Position numbers and translations under genes: made by a program
DNA from: Mucilaginibacter roseus
GTDB taxonomy: Bacteria > Bacteroidota > Bacteroidia > Sphingobacteriales > Sphingobacteriaceae
DNA: 64,000 nt
Direction of reading: 5' to 3'
NCBI RefSeq assembly: GCF_021215455.1
Contig: NZ_JAJPWV010000003.1
Location: 310,001 to 374,000, forward strand
Part shown: positions 27,056 to 35,170 of the stretch, one piece after another
Numbering within the stretch: the first letter of the stretch is position 1
Layout of the letters: each line of letters opens with the position of its first letter
The notes under the pieces: generated by a model
Told to the model about the DNA's origin: nothing
Seen by the model: the letters and a program-made list of their open reading frames with translations, nothing else
The model's database searches: none

Positions 27056-27295
27056 AACAAAAGACGGTGGCGTACGCTTAGCTGAGCAATATGCCAGCAC
27101 CGGCTTAATTGCAAACGGATACTCTATAGCTTGCCGGGCTTGGTGCTGCCTATTTTATTGTTTTATGTGCATGAACTTCACTCCTATTTACAAGCTACTT
27201 TAAATTTTGACGACGACATCCATGTTAATGTAACTAAGTATAATGCTGGCGCAGGTAATAATCAAAAAGTTATTCATGCACTGATCAGCGTGAAG

Positions 27296-27787
27296 TTATT
27301 CTTCGTTTGGCAGTTGAGCTATTAATTCAATTTCCAGTTTAGCATCCGGCTCATATAATCGGCTTACCTGAACCCATGTTGCGGCAGGATAATCACCTTG
27401 ATAAAATGCCTTTCTCGCCTCGTTGTACTTTTTCATGGTTTCAATATCGGTGGTATACAGCGTTTCCTTAACTATATCCTTTGGCTTTGCACCAAAGGCG
27501 CTAAGTGACTTACTCAAATCAGCATATACCCCGGCAATTCCTTTAGAGCTAAGATCGGCCGTTGGTATTCCCGAAATATAAATAGTGTTACCCGCTTTGA
27601 CAACCTGCGCATAACCGGCATCCTCATTTTGTTTACTCAGACTCTTCCAATGCCACTTTTGCTTAAATTCGGATCTGTCGTTTAAGCGCTTAACATTGTT
27701 TTTGGCACGATCGCCGGCCCCGCAACCCGGCAGGGAGATTAGGATAAAACAAAACAACGGGAATAAGTGGATTTTATCCATAAACAA
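27296..27787 (-). CDS. RidA-family lipoprotein lacking the catalytic arginine
   Basis: 163 residues. The N-terminus carries a lipoprotein signal ending ISLPGC (Cys 22), rare for the normally cytoplasmic RidA family. From about 55 the RidA fold follows (AQVVKAGNTIYISGIPTAD, then KEAFYQGDYPAATWVQVSRL and LEIELIAQL). Canonical RidA has Arg where this protein has Ala-Thr (YPAATWV against YPARTxV), so imine deamination is doubtful, although the trimeric fold and small-ligand pocket may remain. It is the last gene of a minus-strand series, 15 bases after the DUF6624 gene. Function unknown. Confidence 0.87.
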   Translation of the reverse strand: MFMDKIHLFPLFCFILISLPGCGAGDRAKNNVKRLNDRSEFKQKWHWKSLSKQNEDAGYAQVVKAGNTIYISGIPTADLSSKGIAGVYADLSKSLSAFGAKPKDIVKETLYTTDIETMKKYNEARKAFYQGDYPAATWVQVSRLYEPDAKLEIELIAQLPNEE

Positions 27788-27802
27788 AGGTTAAAATATG
27801 AT

Positions 27803-28465
27803 TTATTGAAGCTTCTTTCCTAACTTCTGCTGCGCTTCCTGTACAGTTAAATTCTTATCCCAAACCACTTCGGCATGGTAAGCTTTTTTTACCGATTCGA
27901 TGTATTCGTCCATCGGCTCTAATCCCATCGCCTTACGTTTTTCGGCCAGTCTATCCACATTTTCAATAGGCCAAACGTTAACTATAGGCCCGGTTTTAAA
28001 AGTCTGCGTTCCATATAATTGCCTTTCACCTTTCCTCAGTAAGATACGGTCTTGCAGGGTCGCCAGATCACTTTTAGGTACCACGCCTAACTCGGCCTGC
28101 TGCTTGAGCAGCGCAAAATATTTATCCATGTAAGCTACGTCGGCATGATCAATGACCAGAAACATGGTATGATTATTTTCAGCCGAAAGCCCTGTAGGCC
28201 AGCCGCACTTATCAAGCAACGCGCTAACATATTGTTGATTTTCCTTATCCGCCGCTCTCATTTGCAAGGCCAGTTCTTTTGTTTTTTGCGGATCGTTTGT
28301 GGCCATTACCTTAATAAACTCGGCGCGACTGTTCTGATCAATATCCCGTATGGCTTTCAGTTTAGTGTTTATCTGCAGGGTATCGGCACATGGGTCAGCT
28401 TGAGCGAAAACCATCCGTGCACCCAATGTAATCAGAGCCAGTAAGGCGAGTTTTTTGTTTATCAT
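27803..28465 (-). CDS. Exported DUF6624-like protein
   Basis: 220 residues with a signal peptide ending near MVFAQ (residue 22). The mature part is helical and contains the family patterns LLDKCGWPT, MFLVIDHADVAYMDKYFALL and DLATLQDRILLRKGERQLYGTQ. These fit DUF6624 proteins, whose role is unknown. It lies between a secreted LamG-like protein and the RidA-like lipoprotein on the minus strand; the spacing of 50 and 15 bases suggests a common transcript. No catalytic motif can be named. Confidence 0.78.
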   Translation of the reverse strand: MINKKLALLALITLGARMVFAQADPCADTLQINTKLKAIRDIDQNSRAEFIKVMATNDPQKTKELALQMRAADKENQQYVSALLDKCGWPTGLSAENNHTMFLVIDHADVAYMDKYFALLKQQAELGVVPKSDLATLQDRILLRKGERQLYGTQTFKTGPIVNVWPIENVDRLAEKRKAMGLEPMDEYIESVKKAYHAEVVWDKNLTVQEAQQKLGKKLQ

Positions 28466-28515
28466 TTTAAGTAATGCTTATTAAAGTTGTTAGTCCAGAA
28501 ATCTGGTAGAATGAA

Positions 28516-29175
28516 TCACGTTCCGGCCGATAACTTAATGTTGCTGATATACAATTTAGCGCCACTATCAAATTCCCATGGCCCGCTAAAGTAAAAATAT
28601 TTGGCAGCCTTAGCCGGGAACAATACCGTATCAGCCAATTTATCGCCATCCAGATAAACCGCCATCTGTTGCCCGTTTACTACCAGTTTAACGTGCAATG
28701 GCCTATTTGCAGTAGCCGACAGATCAAAAGTAGTATTGGCTTCTTTATTTTCAAATTCATAGTTGCCTATATTAATTGCATCCGCGTCGCGGTAATGCAA
28801 TTGTACAAACGCGCCCCCATTGCTTATATGTTCTCTGGCTGCGTTATCTTTTGCGAAACCAAAGCAAACCGGCGCTATATCCTTAATTTGCTCGGCCACT
28901 GCAAGCACGTCAAACTCCAAGGTAAACTTAGCAGGAAGCGGAACGTTCTTATTAAGTTTATAGGTCGCCTTGTCTTTTACCATTAGCCACTTACCCTCCT
29001 GCCCGGTTGGGTGCGCAATAATGGCAGCTGCGTTTGTTTTAATACTGCCCGGCGAAGCGCCCGTTTGGTACCCGGAAAAGTCTTCACTGAAAATAACGTT
29101 TTGCGCAGTAGCTTTTAAAACATAAAGGCTGCTCAGGAAAGTAAGCAGCCCGGCAATTAAAATATGTTTTTTCAT
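28516..29175 (-). CDS. Exported LamG/jelly-roll-like protein
   Basis: I start it at the ATG complement 29173-29175 (MKKHILIAGLL); the longer frame to 29208 runs into the neighbour. About 219 residues. A signal peptide ends near KATAQ, and the mature domain opens with IFSEDFSGYQTG and continues as a beta-sandwich (FTLEFDVL, LHVKLVVNGQQMAVYLDGDKL, LYISNIKLS). This layout is typical of concanavalin-like lectin domains that bind carbohydrate or surface polymers. No ligand can be predicted. It is part of the minus-strand group of small exported proteins. Confidence 0.72.
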   Translation of the reverse strand: MKKHILIAGLLTFLSSLYVLKATAQNVIFSEDFSGYQTGASPGSIKTNAAAIIAHPTGQEGKWLMVKDKATYKLNKNVPLPAKFTLEFDVLAVAEQIKDIAPVCFGFAKDNAAREHISNGGAFVQLHYRDADAINIGNYEFENKEANTTFDLSATANRPLHVKLVVNGQQMAVYLDGDKLADTVLFPAKAAKYFYFSGPWEFDSGAKLYISNIKLSAGT

Positions 29176-29204
29176 GACAGATGTTTTATTTGGTTCAGAA
29201 TAAA

Positions 29205-29744
29205 TCAATTATATGGCGCTGAAAATTTGCCATCGGTTACGGTAACAAAATCTTCGCCGCCAAGCCGTCTTAGCTTGCCTGAAAAGGTGCCCTTAACGCC
29301 CCATTTAGTTAAACTGGTTATGGTTAAAGTAAAGTTGCTACCGTCAACATCACCGCCGTTAAAAATGGTGGTGCCCACAATTTTCCCATCTTTCATAGTT
29401 TGTATATAGTACTTCCCGGCAAGTAGCAGGTCACTATCGTCATTTACTGTATAAGTAGCTTCTTTTGCCCCTTCAGCAACTTGCATGTTTATGCTAAACC
29501 CGGTTACCATATCCTGTTTTTCCCACCCGCCAATAACTACAAAATGTACTGTATCGGTAGCTGGTTTATCGTTGGCGTTAACAAAGTAGTTGAATTCACG
29601 TTGCTCACCGTTTATTTTGCAGGTCAGGTATTTTTCTCCAGTGCCTTCTGCCTCACCACTATTTTTGCTACACGAGGTGAAATTTATTAAGATCAATGCA
29701 ACCGCTGCCATGAAAGCAATGCGCATTGTAACTATTTTTTTCAT
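29205..29744 (-). CDS. Small lipoprotein of unknown function
   Basis: I use the ATG complement 29742-29744 (MKKIVTMRIAFMAA), which gives about 179 residues and a lipoprotein signal ending ILINFTSC. The mature chain is beta-rich (KYLTCKINGEQREFNYFVN, GFSINMQVA, KWGVKGTFSGKLRRL) and resembles small Bacteroidota lipoproteins with a calycin-like or immunoglobulin-like fold. I recognise no specific family. Its stop lies 29 bases upstream of the start of the LamG-like gene, on the same strand. The divergent kinase/regulator pair nearby may control the group. Confidence 0.68.
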   Translation of the reverse strand: MKKIVTMRIAFMAAVALILINFTSCSKNSGEAEGTGEKYLTCKINGEQREFNYFVNANDKPATDTVHFVVIGGWEKQDMVTGFSINMQVAEGAKEATYTVNDDSDLLLAGKYYIQTMKDGKIVGTTIFNGGDVDGSNFTLTITSLTKWGVKGTFSGKLRRLGGEDFVTVTDGKFSAPYN

Positions 29745-29815
29745 AGGGTTATACTTAAAATCCACCTGCCGGTTGCGTTATTTCGCGGGCAGGTGGAATA
29801 GTTTATCGTTATAGT

Positions 29816-30262
29816 TTACTTCAGTTTGATGGATATCTCACCATCATCCATACCATCAATATTCTTCTCGGCAAAAACATCAGGCGCGGCCTTTTGCAGG
29901 GTTTTTAAAATATCTGAGGTTGAACCGGCATGCTCCAAAACTATAGATGAACCCGATGAGCTATATTTCATTTTGGTGCTTTCGATGCCTTTTGCGCCCC
30001 GTAATTTATCGTTGATAGATTTTAGTGTAGAAAAATCAATTCCTGACAGCTTTACAGTTGTTTTTTCTGTTAAAGCGCTGTCCTTCTTTTTGCCAAAAAA
30101 GCCTAATAATTTATCGCCGGTACTTTTAGTACGATCGGCAGTGCGGCCCGCACGGTCGGCTTTATCAGTCGCCCTGTCCACTTTATCTAAAATAGCCTGA
30201 GCTTTAGTAATTGATGACCCGAGTAACATCAGGCCAACACAAATGATCATGATCTTTTTCAT
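29816..30262 (-). CDS. Small exported protein of unknown function
   Basis: 148 residues. A signal peptide ends near ITKAQA (residue 23). A lysine/arginine/aspartate-rich helix follows (DKVDRATDKADRAGRTADRT), then two short beta/alpha units (VKLSGIDFSTLKSINDKLRG and SSIVLEHAGSTSDILKTLQK) that look like a small alpha/beta domain. It is 71 bases upstream of the 29744 gene on the same strand. I know no family for it. Confidence 0.65.
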   Translation of the reverse strand: MKKIMIICVGLMLLGSSITKAQAILDKVDRATDKADRAGRTADRTKSTGDKLLGFFGKKKDSALTEKTTVKLSGIDFSTLKSINDKLRGAKGIESTKMKYSSSGSSIVLEHAGSTSDILKTLQKAAPDVFAEKNIDGMDDGEISIKLK

Positions 30263-30324
30263 AGTTAATTGATTACTGGTAATTAATTTAAATGAGAATG
30301 ATTTTTAACTTGTAAAGCGCCTAT

Positions 30325-30804
30325 TTAGTAGGTGTAATCGCGGGTAAGATCCGCCGTTTTGGTTACCGTAAAGTCCTTTAAATTTTCCTTTACTTCGCCG
30401 TTAATTTCTGCCTTGTAACTAACTTTGTAAGCCTCGTTACCAGGGCTAAGGCATTGTATGCCTGCGCTTATAGCATTTAGCGGTTTGGTTGATTCGATAA
30501 CGTAAGTTTTAGTATTTCCGCTGAAATCGTTTTTACCGAGGCTTACTGCGCTTTGGTTGTTTTGCACAGCCCCGTTCACCTTCCATACGGTGGCTTCAGA
30601 AGTGTTGTTGGTTAAGCCAACCATCACAAACGATATGTAAGCAGATTCTGGAGCGCCGGTAACCGTAATGGTAAATTTTGCTGTGCGGCTACCGGATTCA
30701 GGCGCGTTGTCATCGCTGTCTTTCTTTCCGCATGAGGTTAAGCCGGCAATAAAAACGACGATAGCAATAGCCGCAAATAATTTTCTTGAAATTGAATTTT
30801 TCAT
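30325..30804 (-). CDS. Small lipoprotein of unknown function
   Basis: 159 residues. The lipoprotein signal ends IAGLTSC (Cys 25). The mature domain is beta-rich (TAKFTITVTGAPESAYISFVM, TKTYVIESTKPLNAI, YKVSYKAEINGE) and probably immunoglobulin-like. It heads the minus-strand series 30804 to 27296 and is preceded by a good -7 box at 30834-30841. The divergent TPR histidine kinase begins 196 bases away. Function unknown. Confidence 0.68.
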   Translation of the reverse strand: MKNSISRKLFAAIAIVVFIAGLTSCGKKDSDDNAPESGSRTAKFTITVTGAPESAYISFVMVGLTNNTSEATVWKVNGAVQNNQSAVSLGKNDFSGNTKTYVIESTKPLNAISAGIQCLSPGNEAYKVSYKAEINGEVKENLKDFTVTKTADLTRDYTY

Positions 30805-30833
30805 AGTTAGTATAATAAATTATAGATAGGCCA

Positions 30834-30841
30834 CAAAATTA
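30834..30841 (-). promoter_or_regulatory. Candidate -7 element for the small-lipoprotein operon
   Basis: On the minus strand TAATTTTG fits TAnnTTTG and lies about 30 bases before the start at 30804. I see no TTTG at the right distance upstream, so only half of the promoter is supported. Confidence 0.35.
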
Positions 30842-30999
30842 TTTCAAACACAACGCTCCTGAAATCCCTTAAAAGGTGTGTTTTTCTATACTGATTTTTA
30901 GGTATTTTAATTGGTTTTGCAAGCGGTGCTATTCGCGATATTATTTATTAGGCTGATATTTGAGTGTTTCGGAATATTAACCGGAGCAAAATTTATCTG

Positions 31000-32997
31000 A
31001 TGAAAAAGTACCTGATCTGCCTGTTTATGTTTTCTACTTTGCTTGCCCGGGCACAGCAGCAGATTCCGCTTGATGAGAAACGGCACGTAGACAGCCTTGA
31101 AAATGTACTACGATCAGCCAAACAGGACAGCGCCAAAGCCATGGCCAGTTTTATGCTGGTAGAGTATTGGAAGTTTAAAGACACCACCAAAAGCAAGAGA
31201 TATCTTTTACAGGGAAAACAATTTGTCGGCAAATCTGCCTATCTACGGGCACTGTCTTATTTTTACGAAGGACAATACTATTATACCTGGAACACAGGTA
31301 AAGCGTCTGCTGCATTTGCCAAGGCACAGAAAGCACTTTCTGCATTCCGTACGCCTGATGCTTATGGTAAACTGGCGGCGGCATGGTTTAATTATGCTTT
31401 GATGAACCAGAGTAAAGGCTATAATTTTATTACCAATATTACCATAAATAAAGTACTTCCTTACGCCGAAAAGTCAGGTGATCATACCAGGCTTGCCTTT
31501 TTTTATACCCAGCTTTCTACCATACTGATGAATAATTACCAGTTTGCAAAGGCAGATGATTATAATAACAAGGCGATAGCGTTATTAGAGAAAACTACTC
31601 CAAAATCAATCAACCTGCTTTTTGCGTACCTCAGCGGCGTAAGCATTAATTGTTACGACAAAAAATCGGCAGCGGCAAAGGCCTTTTTGGAAAAGGCAAA
31701 GGCTATGCTCGCGCCTTTTCCAACCTCACTTAATAATACGCTTTATTACTATAATGAAGCCTTGTATTATACTACAACAGCACAATTTGATGAAGCGCTA
31801 AAAAGTGCAGACAAAGGTATTGTGTTAGCCAAACGGTATAACCAAACGCAAATGTATCAGCAGTTTTTGTTTAGAAAATATGATGCTTACGTACAACAAA
31901 AAAACTATGCACAGGCACAGCGTATATTGCTTGGCATTGTTAAAGAGGGCACGTTGCTTACCAGCGTAAATGATAGGGCAATGATTTACGGAGAACTGGC
32001 GAAGACCAGTAACCTGTTGGGCGACTATAAACAGGCATACCTCTGGCAAAGCAAGCATCAGCAGCTAACGGACAGTGTTCATAAAAGCGAAACCGAGCTT
32101 AAGATTAATGAATTAGAAACAAAATACCGAACGGCCGAGAACCAGAAACGGATTGCTTACTTACAGGCGCAAAACAAACAAGCGCAGTTAAAAGCTAAAA
32201 ACGAGCGTCTCTTTAACTGGTTGCTGGGTATGGGTTGTTTATTACTGCTTGCCATATTAGGGCTGGTGGCGATAAGCGCCAGAAACCAACGCAAACTGGT
32301 AGCACAAAGGGAGATTAACCACCAGCAACAGTTACATGAATTGGAGCAAAAGCAACAGCTTAAAATAACCAAGGCTATGCTTGATGGCGAAGAGCATGAG
32401 AGGGAACGCGTTGCCCGCGACTTGCATGATGGCTTGGGCGGTATGCTGGCTGGGGTAAAAATTGGCCTGTCCGGACTTACCGAAACCAAAGGTGACTATG
32501 CGAAGGATAAAGACCTCTACCGCATTATCGGCCAGTTGGATTCATCAGTAACGGAGTTAAGGCGCATTGCTCGCAACTTATTGCCCGAAACCCTGTTAAA
32601 ATTCGGATTAGAGGTAGCTTTGAAAGACTTAAGTGAATTTTACATGCGCGACGGGTTGCACATCGATTTCCAGACATTTAGCATCACTAAGGACATCGCC
32701 CTTTCAGTGCAGCTTAATATTTATCGTATTGTTCAGGAGTTGCTTTCCAATGCTGTTAAACACGCGCAGGCGAAGAATATATTGTTGCAATGTTCACAGA
32801 ACGATTCTGTGTTTTTTATCACACTTGAAGATGACGGCATCGGGTTTGACACGGCAATCCTCGAAAACCGCAAAGGGATGGGTTTGGAGAACCTAAAAAA
32901 CCGCATCAGCTATCTCAAGGGTAAATTTGAACTACGCTCCGTGATCAACGATGGAACCTCCATTAATATCGAACTTAACACAAACGCTGATGCCTGA
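31000..32997 (+). CDS. TPR-containing sensor histidine kinase, HisKA_3 type
   Basis: I start it at ATG 31000 (MKKYLICLFMFSTLL); the longer frame begins with GTG at 30964. About 665 residues. A signal peptide ends near LLARAQ, then TPR-like helices cover about 30-380 in the periplasm, a coiled-coil and one membrane helix (WLLGMGCLLLLAILGLVAI) follow, then HisKA_3 with ERVARDLHDGLGGMLAG (His phospho-acceptor) and an HATPase domain with QELLSNAVKHA, LEDDGIGFD and KGMGLENLKNRI. The gene ends ATGCCTGA, overlapping the response-regulator start by 8 bases. The stimulus is unknown; it may control the opposite small-lipoprotein operon. Confidence 0.94.
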   Translation: MKKYLICLFMFSTLLARAQQQIPLDEKRHVDSLENVLRSAKQDSAKAMASFMLVEYWKFKDTTKSKRYLLQGKQFVGKSAYLRALSYFYEGQYYYTWNTGKASAAFAKAQKALSAFRTPDAYGKLAAAWFNYALMNQSKGYNFITNITINKVLPYAEKSGDHTRLAFFYTQLSTILMNNYQFAKADDYNNKAIALLEKTTPKSINLLFAYLSGVSINCYDKKSAAAKAFLEKAKAMLAPFPTSLNNTLYYYNEALYYTTTAQFDEALKSADKGIVLAKRYNQTQMYQQFLFRKYDAYVQQKNYAQAQRILLGIVKEGTLLTSVNDRAMIYGELAKTSNLLGDYKQAYLWQSKHQQLTDSVHKSETELKINELETKYRTAENQKRIAYLQAQNKQAQLKAKNERLFNWLLGMGCLLLLAILGLVAISARNQRKLVAQREINHQQQLHELEQKQQLKITKAMLDGEEHERERVARDLHDGLGGMLAGVKIGLSGLTETKGDYAKDKDLYRIIGQLDSSVTELRRIARNLLPETLLKFGLEVALKDLSEFYMRDGLHIDFQTFSITKDIALSVQLNIYRIVQELLSNAVKHAQAKNILLQCSQNDSVFFITLEDDGIGFDTAILENRKGMGLENLKNRISYLKGKFELRSVINDGTSINIELNTNADA

Positions 32998-33619
32998 ATT
33001 ACTTACCGCTATAGTTGACGATCATCCGATAGTGATAGAAGGATTGAAAACGCTACTGGCAAATGAAGAAAACCTCCGGATTGTTAGCGGTTTTTGTAAA
33101 GGTGAAGAGTTATTATCATATATCGAAAACAACAAGCTTGACCTGGTGCTCTTAGATATCACGCTGCCGGATATCAACGGAATTGAATTATGCCAGAGAA
33201 TCAAACAGCTATCGTTATCAACCAGCATCCTGATCTTGAGTAACCATACTGAACGAAGCATTATTATGCAGGCCATTCAAAATGGCGCCAGCGGTTATCT
33301 ATTGAAAAACAGCTCGATAGATGAATTGCGGCATTGTATAAGCGAGGCTGTAAAAGGCAACATCTGCTACAGCAAAGAGGTAATGGAAATCATCAGCCGC
33401 CCATCAAAAAATGAGTTGCAGGGGGTACCAAGGCTCACCCGCCGGGAGAAGGAAATACTTGTGCTGATTGCAGCGGGCAAAACCAGCCAGATGATTGCCC
33501 AGGAATTATTCCTTAGTCCGCTAACGGTTGATACGCACCGAAAAAACCTGATACAAAAATTTGGTGTAAAAAACGTGGCTGAGTTAATTATGGAAGCAAG
33601 CCGTCAACAGCAATTATAG
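32990..33619 (+). CDS. LuxR/NarL-family response regulator
   Basis: I choose ATG 32990 (MPELLTAIVDDHPIVIEGL), which starts 8 bases before the kinase stop and gives about 209 residues; the longer frame has no receiver homology. The receiver domain has the acidic pair DD, the phospho-Asp in LVLLDITLPDING, the Ser of ILILSNH and the Lys of GYLLKNSS, all intact. The C-terminal LuxR helix-turn-helix reads LTRREKEILVLIAAGKTSQM and LSPLTVDTHRKNL. It is the partner of the kinase at 31000. A weak hairpin terminator follows at 33620-33646. Confidence 0.95.
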   Translation: MPELLTAIVDDHPIVIEGLKTLLANEENLRIVSGFCKGEELLSYIENNKLDLVLLDITLPDINGIELCQRIKQLSLSTSILILSNHTERSIIMQAIQNGASGYLLKNSSIDELRHCISEAVKGNICYSKEVMEIISRPSKNELQGVPRLTRREKEILVLIAAGKTSQMIAQELFLSPLTVDTHRKNLIQKFGVKNVAELIMEASRQQQL

Positions 33620-33646
33620 GTAGCATGTATTAAATAAACATGCTAT
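33620..33646 (+). terminator. Hairpin after the kinase/regulator pair
   Basis: Stem TAGCATGT (33621-33628) with ACATGCTA (33638-33645), extended by a G-T pair, loop ATTAAATAA, followed by ATTT. The T-tract is short, so termination is only likely. Confidence 0.5.
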
Positions 33647-33770
33647 CATTTATAAATACATAAACAGTTATTAAACTAATCAACTCACCAAAATATCGCT
33701 TTGTAAAGGGTATTGAATTAGCACCAAAAGCTTACGAATTGGCGTATAAAACAGCTCAACGAAAAATTGA

Positions 33771-33803
33771 AAAAGCCCGTTTCCATGCGAAAAACGGGCT
33801 TTT
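33771..33803 (-). terminator. Terminator of the tRNA-Ser gene
   Basis: A perfect 12-bp stem AAAAGCCCGTTT (33771-33782) with its complement at 33792-33803, nine-base loop. On the minus strand it lies 24 bases after the tRNA 3' end and leads into a T-rich stretch. Confidence 0.8.
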
Positions 33804-33827
33804 AAGTCACTTCAGTATGAAAATCAG

Positions 33828-33915
33828 CGGAGAGGGAGGGATTCGAACCCTCGATACGCTTTTGACGTATACACACTTTCCAGGCGTGCTCTTTCGACCA
33901 CTCAGACACCTCTCC
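33828..33915 (-). tRNA. tRNA-Ser(GGA)
   Basis: An 88-base gene on the minus strand. The acceptor arms GGAGAGG (33909-33915) and CCTCTCC (33829-33835) pair perfectly with discriminator G at 33828. The anticodon loop CTGGAAA gives anticodon GGA, and a long variable arm (typical for Ser) and the T-loop GGTTCGAATCC are present. CCA is not encoded; the next three bases read CTG on the gene strand. No integrase or repeat is nearby, so it is not a visible integration site. Confidence 0.95.
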
Positions 33916-33935
33916 GTTTTAAACTTGCAGGGCAG

Positions 33936-33943
33936 CAAAGGTA
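33936..33943 (-). promoter_or_regulatory. Candidate -7 box of the tRNA-Ser gene
   Basis: On the minus strand TACCTTTG matches TAnnTTTG exactly, 20 bases before the tRNA 5' end. About 18 bases further up is TTTA, a possible weak -33 element. Confidence 0.45.
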
Positions 33944-34198
33944 ATATATTATAACCATGTTTAAATAAAAAAGCGAAACCGACCATTTACCGATTCCGCT
34001 CCGCTCTATAAACATAAAAGTAAACTAATTCAAACCCTCCGTATCCACGTTCGCTTTGTTTGAGCGTAGTTTGGCAAAAAAGTTTAATCGGTATCTAAAA
34101 ATTTTTTTCGCCTCGTGCATATCGCTTATTTTTAGCTTATGTTTGCCTGCTGATAGGCTGTTGCTATCATTTAATTATACATCTGTACAAAAGTTTGA

Positions 34199-35170
34199 AT
34201 GCCCGGCATTAACGAAATAAAAAAACCTATTGCTGCCGATATTGACGCGTTCGAGGCCAAGTTCAAAGCCTCTATGCAAAGCTCGGTGCCCTTGCTCGAC
34301 CGTATAACCCATTACATCGTGAAACGCAAAGGCAAACAGATACGGCCTATGTTCGTTTTTTTTTCGGCGAGCATTTGCGGCGGAATTAATGAGAGTACGC
34401 ACCGAGGGGCGGCACTTGTTGAACTTTTGCATACCGCAACGCTGGTGCATGATGATGTGGTTGATAACTCCTACCAGCGCCGTGGTTTTTTCTCCATCAA
34501 CGCTTTATGGAAAAACAAGATTGCCGTTTTGGTGGGCGATTACTTGCTATCAAAAGGCTTGCTACTTTCTATTGATAACGACGATTTTAAGTTGCTCAAA
34601 ATTGTATCAGAAGCGGTTAAGCAAATGAGCGAGGGCGAGCTGTTGCAGGTTGAAAAAGTACGCCGCATGGATGTGGATGAGCCGGTGTACTACGAGGTGA
34701 TCCGCCAAAAAACGGCTTCGCTTATTGCCGCCTGCTGTGCCTGTGGCGCTGCATCTGCCGGAGCGAGTGACGAGGTGGTTAAAAAAATGCATGACTTTGG
34801 CGAGAACATCGGCATTGCCTTCCAGATAAAGGACGATATGTTTGATTTTGGTACCGATGATGTGGGCAAACCCCTTGGTATCGACATTAAAGAGAAAAAA
34901 GTGACTCTGCCCCTCATTTACGCACTTAAAAATGCCGAGCCATCACAAAAGAAGCGCATGATGAGCCTGGTGAAAAATCATAATGACGAGCCGGAAAAAA
35001 TCATGCAGATCATCAGCTTTGTAAAACAAGCCGGCGGACTGGATTATGCGGAATCGCAAATGAAAATATACCAGGAGCGCGCTTTTGATATTCTCCGTAC
35101 CTTTCCGGAAGGTGACGCCCGCACCGGTTTGGAACAATTAGTGCGCTACACCACCGAAAGAACCAAATAA
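34199..35170 (+). CDS. Long-chain trans-polyprenyl diphosphate synthase
   Basis: 323 residues. Both aspartate-rich motifs of trans-prenyltransferases are intact: HDDVVDN (Asp 85, 86, 89) and KDDMFDF (Asp 212, 213, 216), plus KGKQIRP (about 45) and GDYLLSKG. The residue five before the first motif is Ala 80, a small side chain, which in this family allows a long product, probably the menaquinone side chain (heptaprenyl or octaprenyl). The enzyme condenses isopentenyl diphosphate on to an allylic primer with magnesium. The stop overlaps the TerC start by one base (TAATG), so the two are translationally coupled. Confidence 0.93.
   Translation: MPGINEIKKPIAADIDAFEAKFKASMQSSVPLLDRITHYIVKRKGKQIRPMFVFFSASICGGINESTHRGAALVELLHTATLVHDDVVDNSYQRRGFFSINALWKNKIAVLVGDYLLSKGLLLSIDNDDFKLLKIVSEAVKQMSEGELLQVEKVRRMDVDEPVYYEVIRQKTASLIAACCACGAASAGASDEVVKKMHDFGENIGIAFQIKDDMFDFGTDDVGKPLGIDIKEKKVTLPLIYALKNAEPSQKKRMMSLVKNHNDEPEKIMQIISFVKQAGGLDYAESQMKIYQERAFDILRTFPEGDARTGLEQLVRYTTERTK

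Noticed and set aside
27056..27295. Possible small gene between the AraC gene and the RidA-like gene
   Set aside because: Open frames there are short continuations of shadow frames and show no signal or domain.
33828..33915. tRNA-Ser as an integration site of a mobile element
   Set aside because: No integrase, direct repeat of the tRNA end or change in gene content is seen around it.
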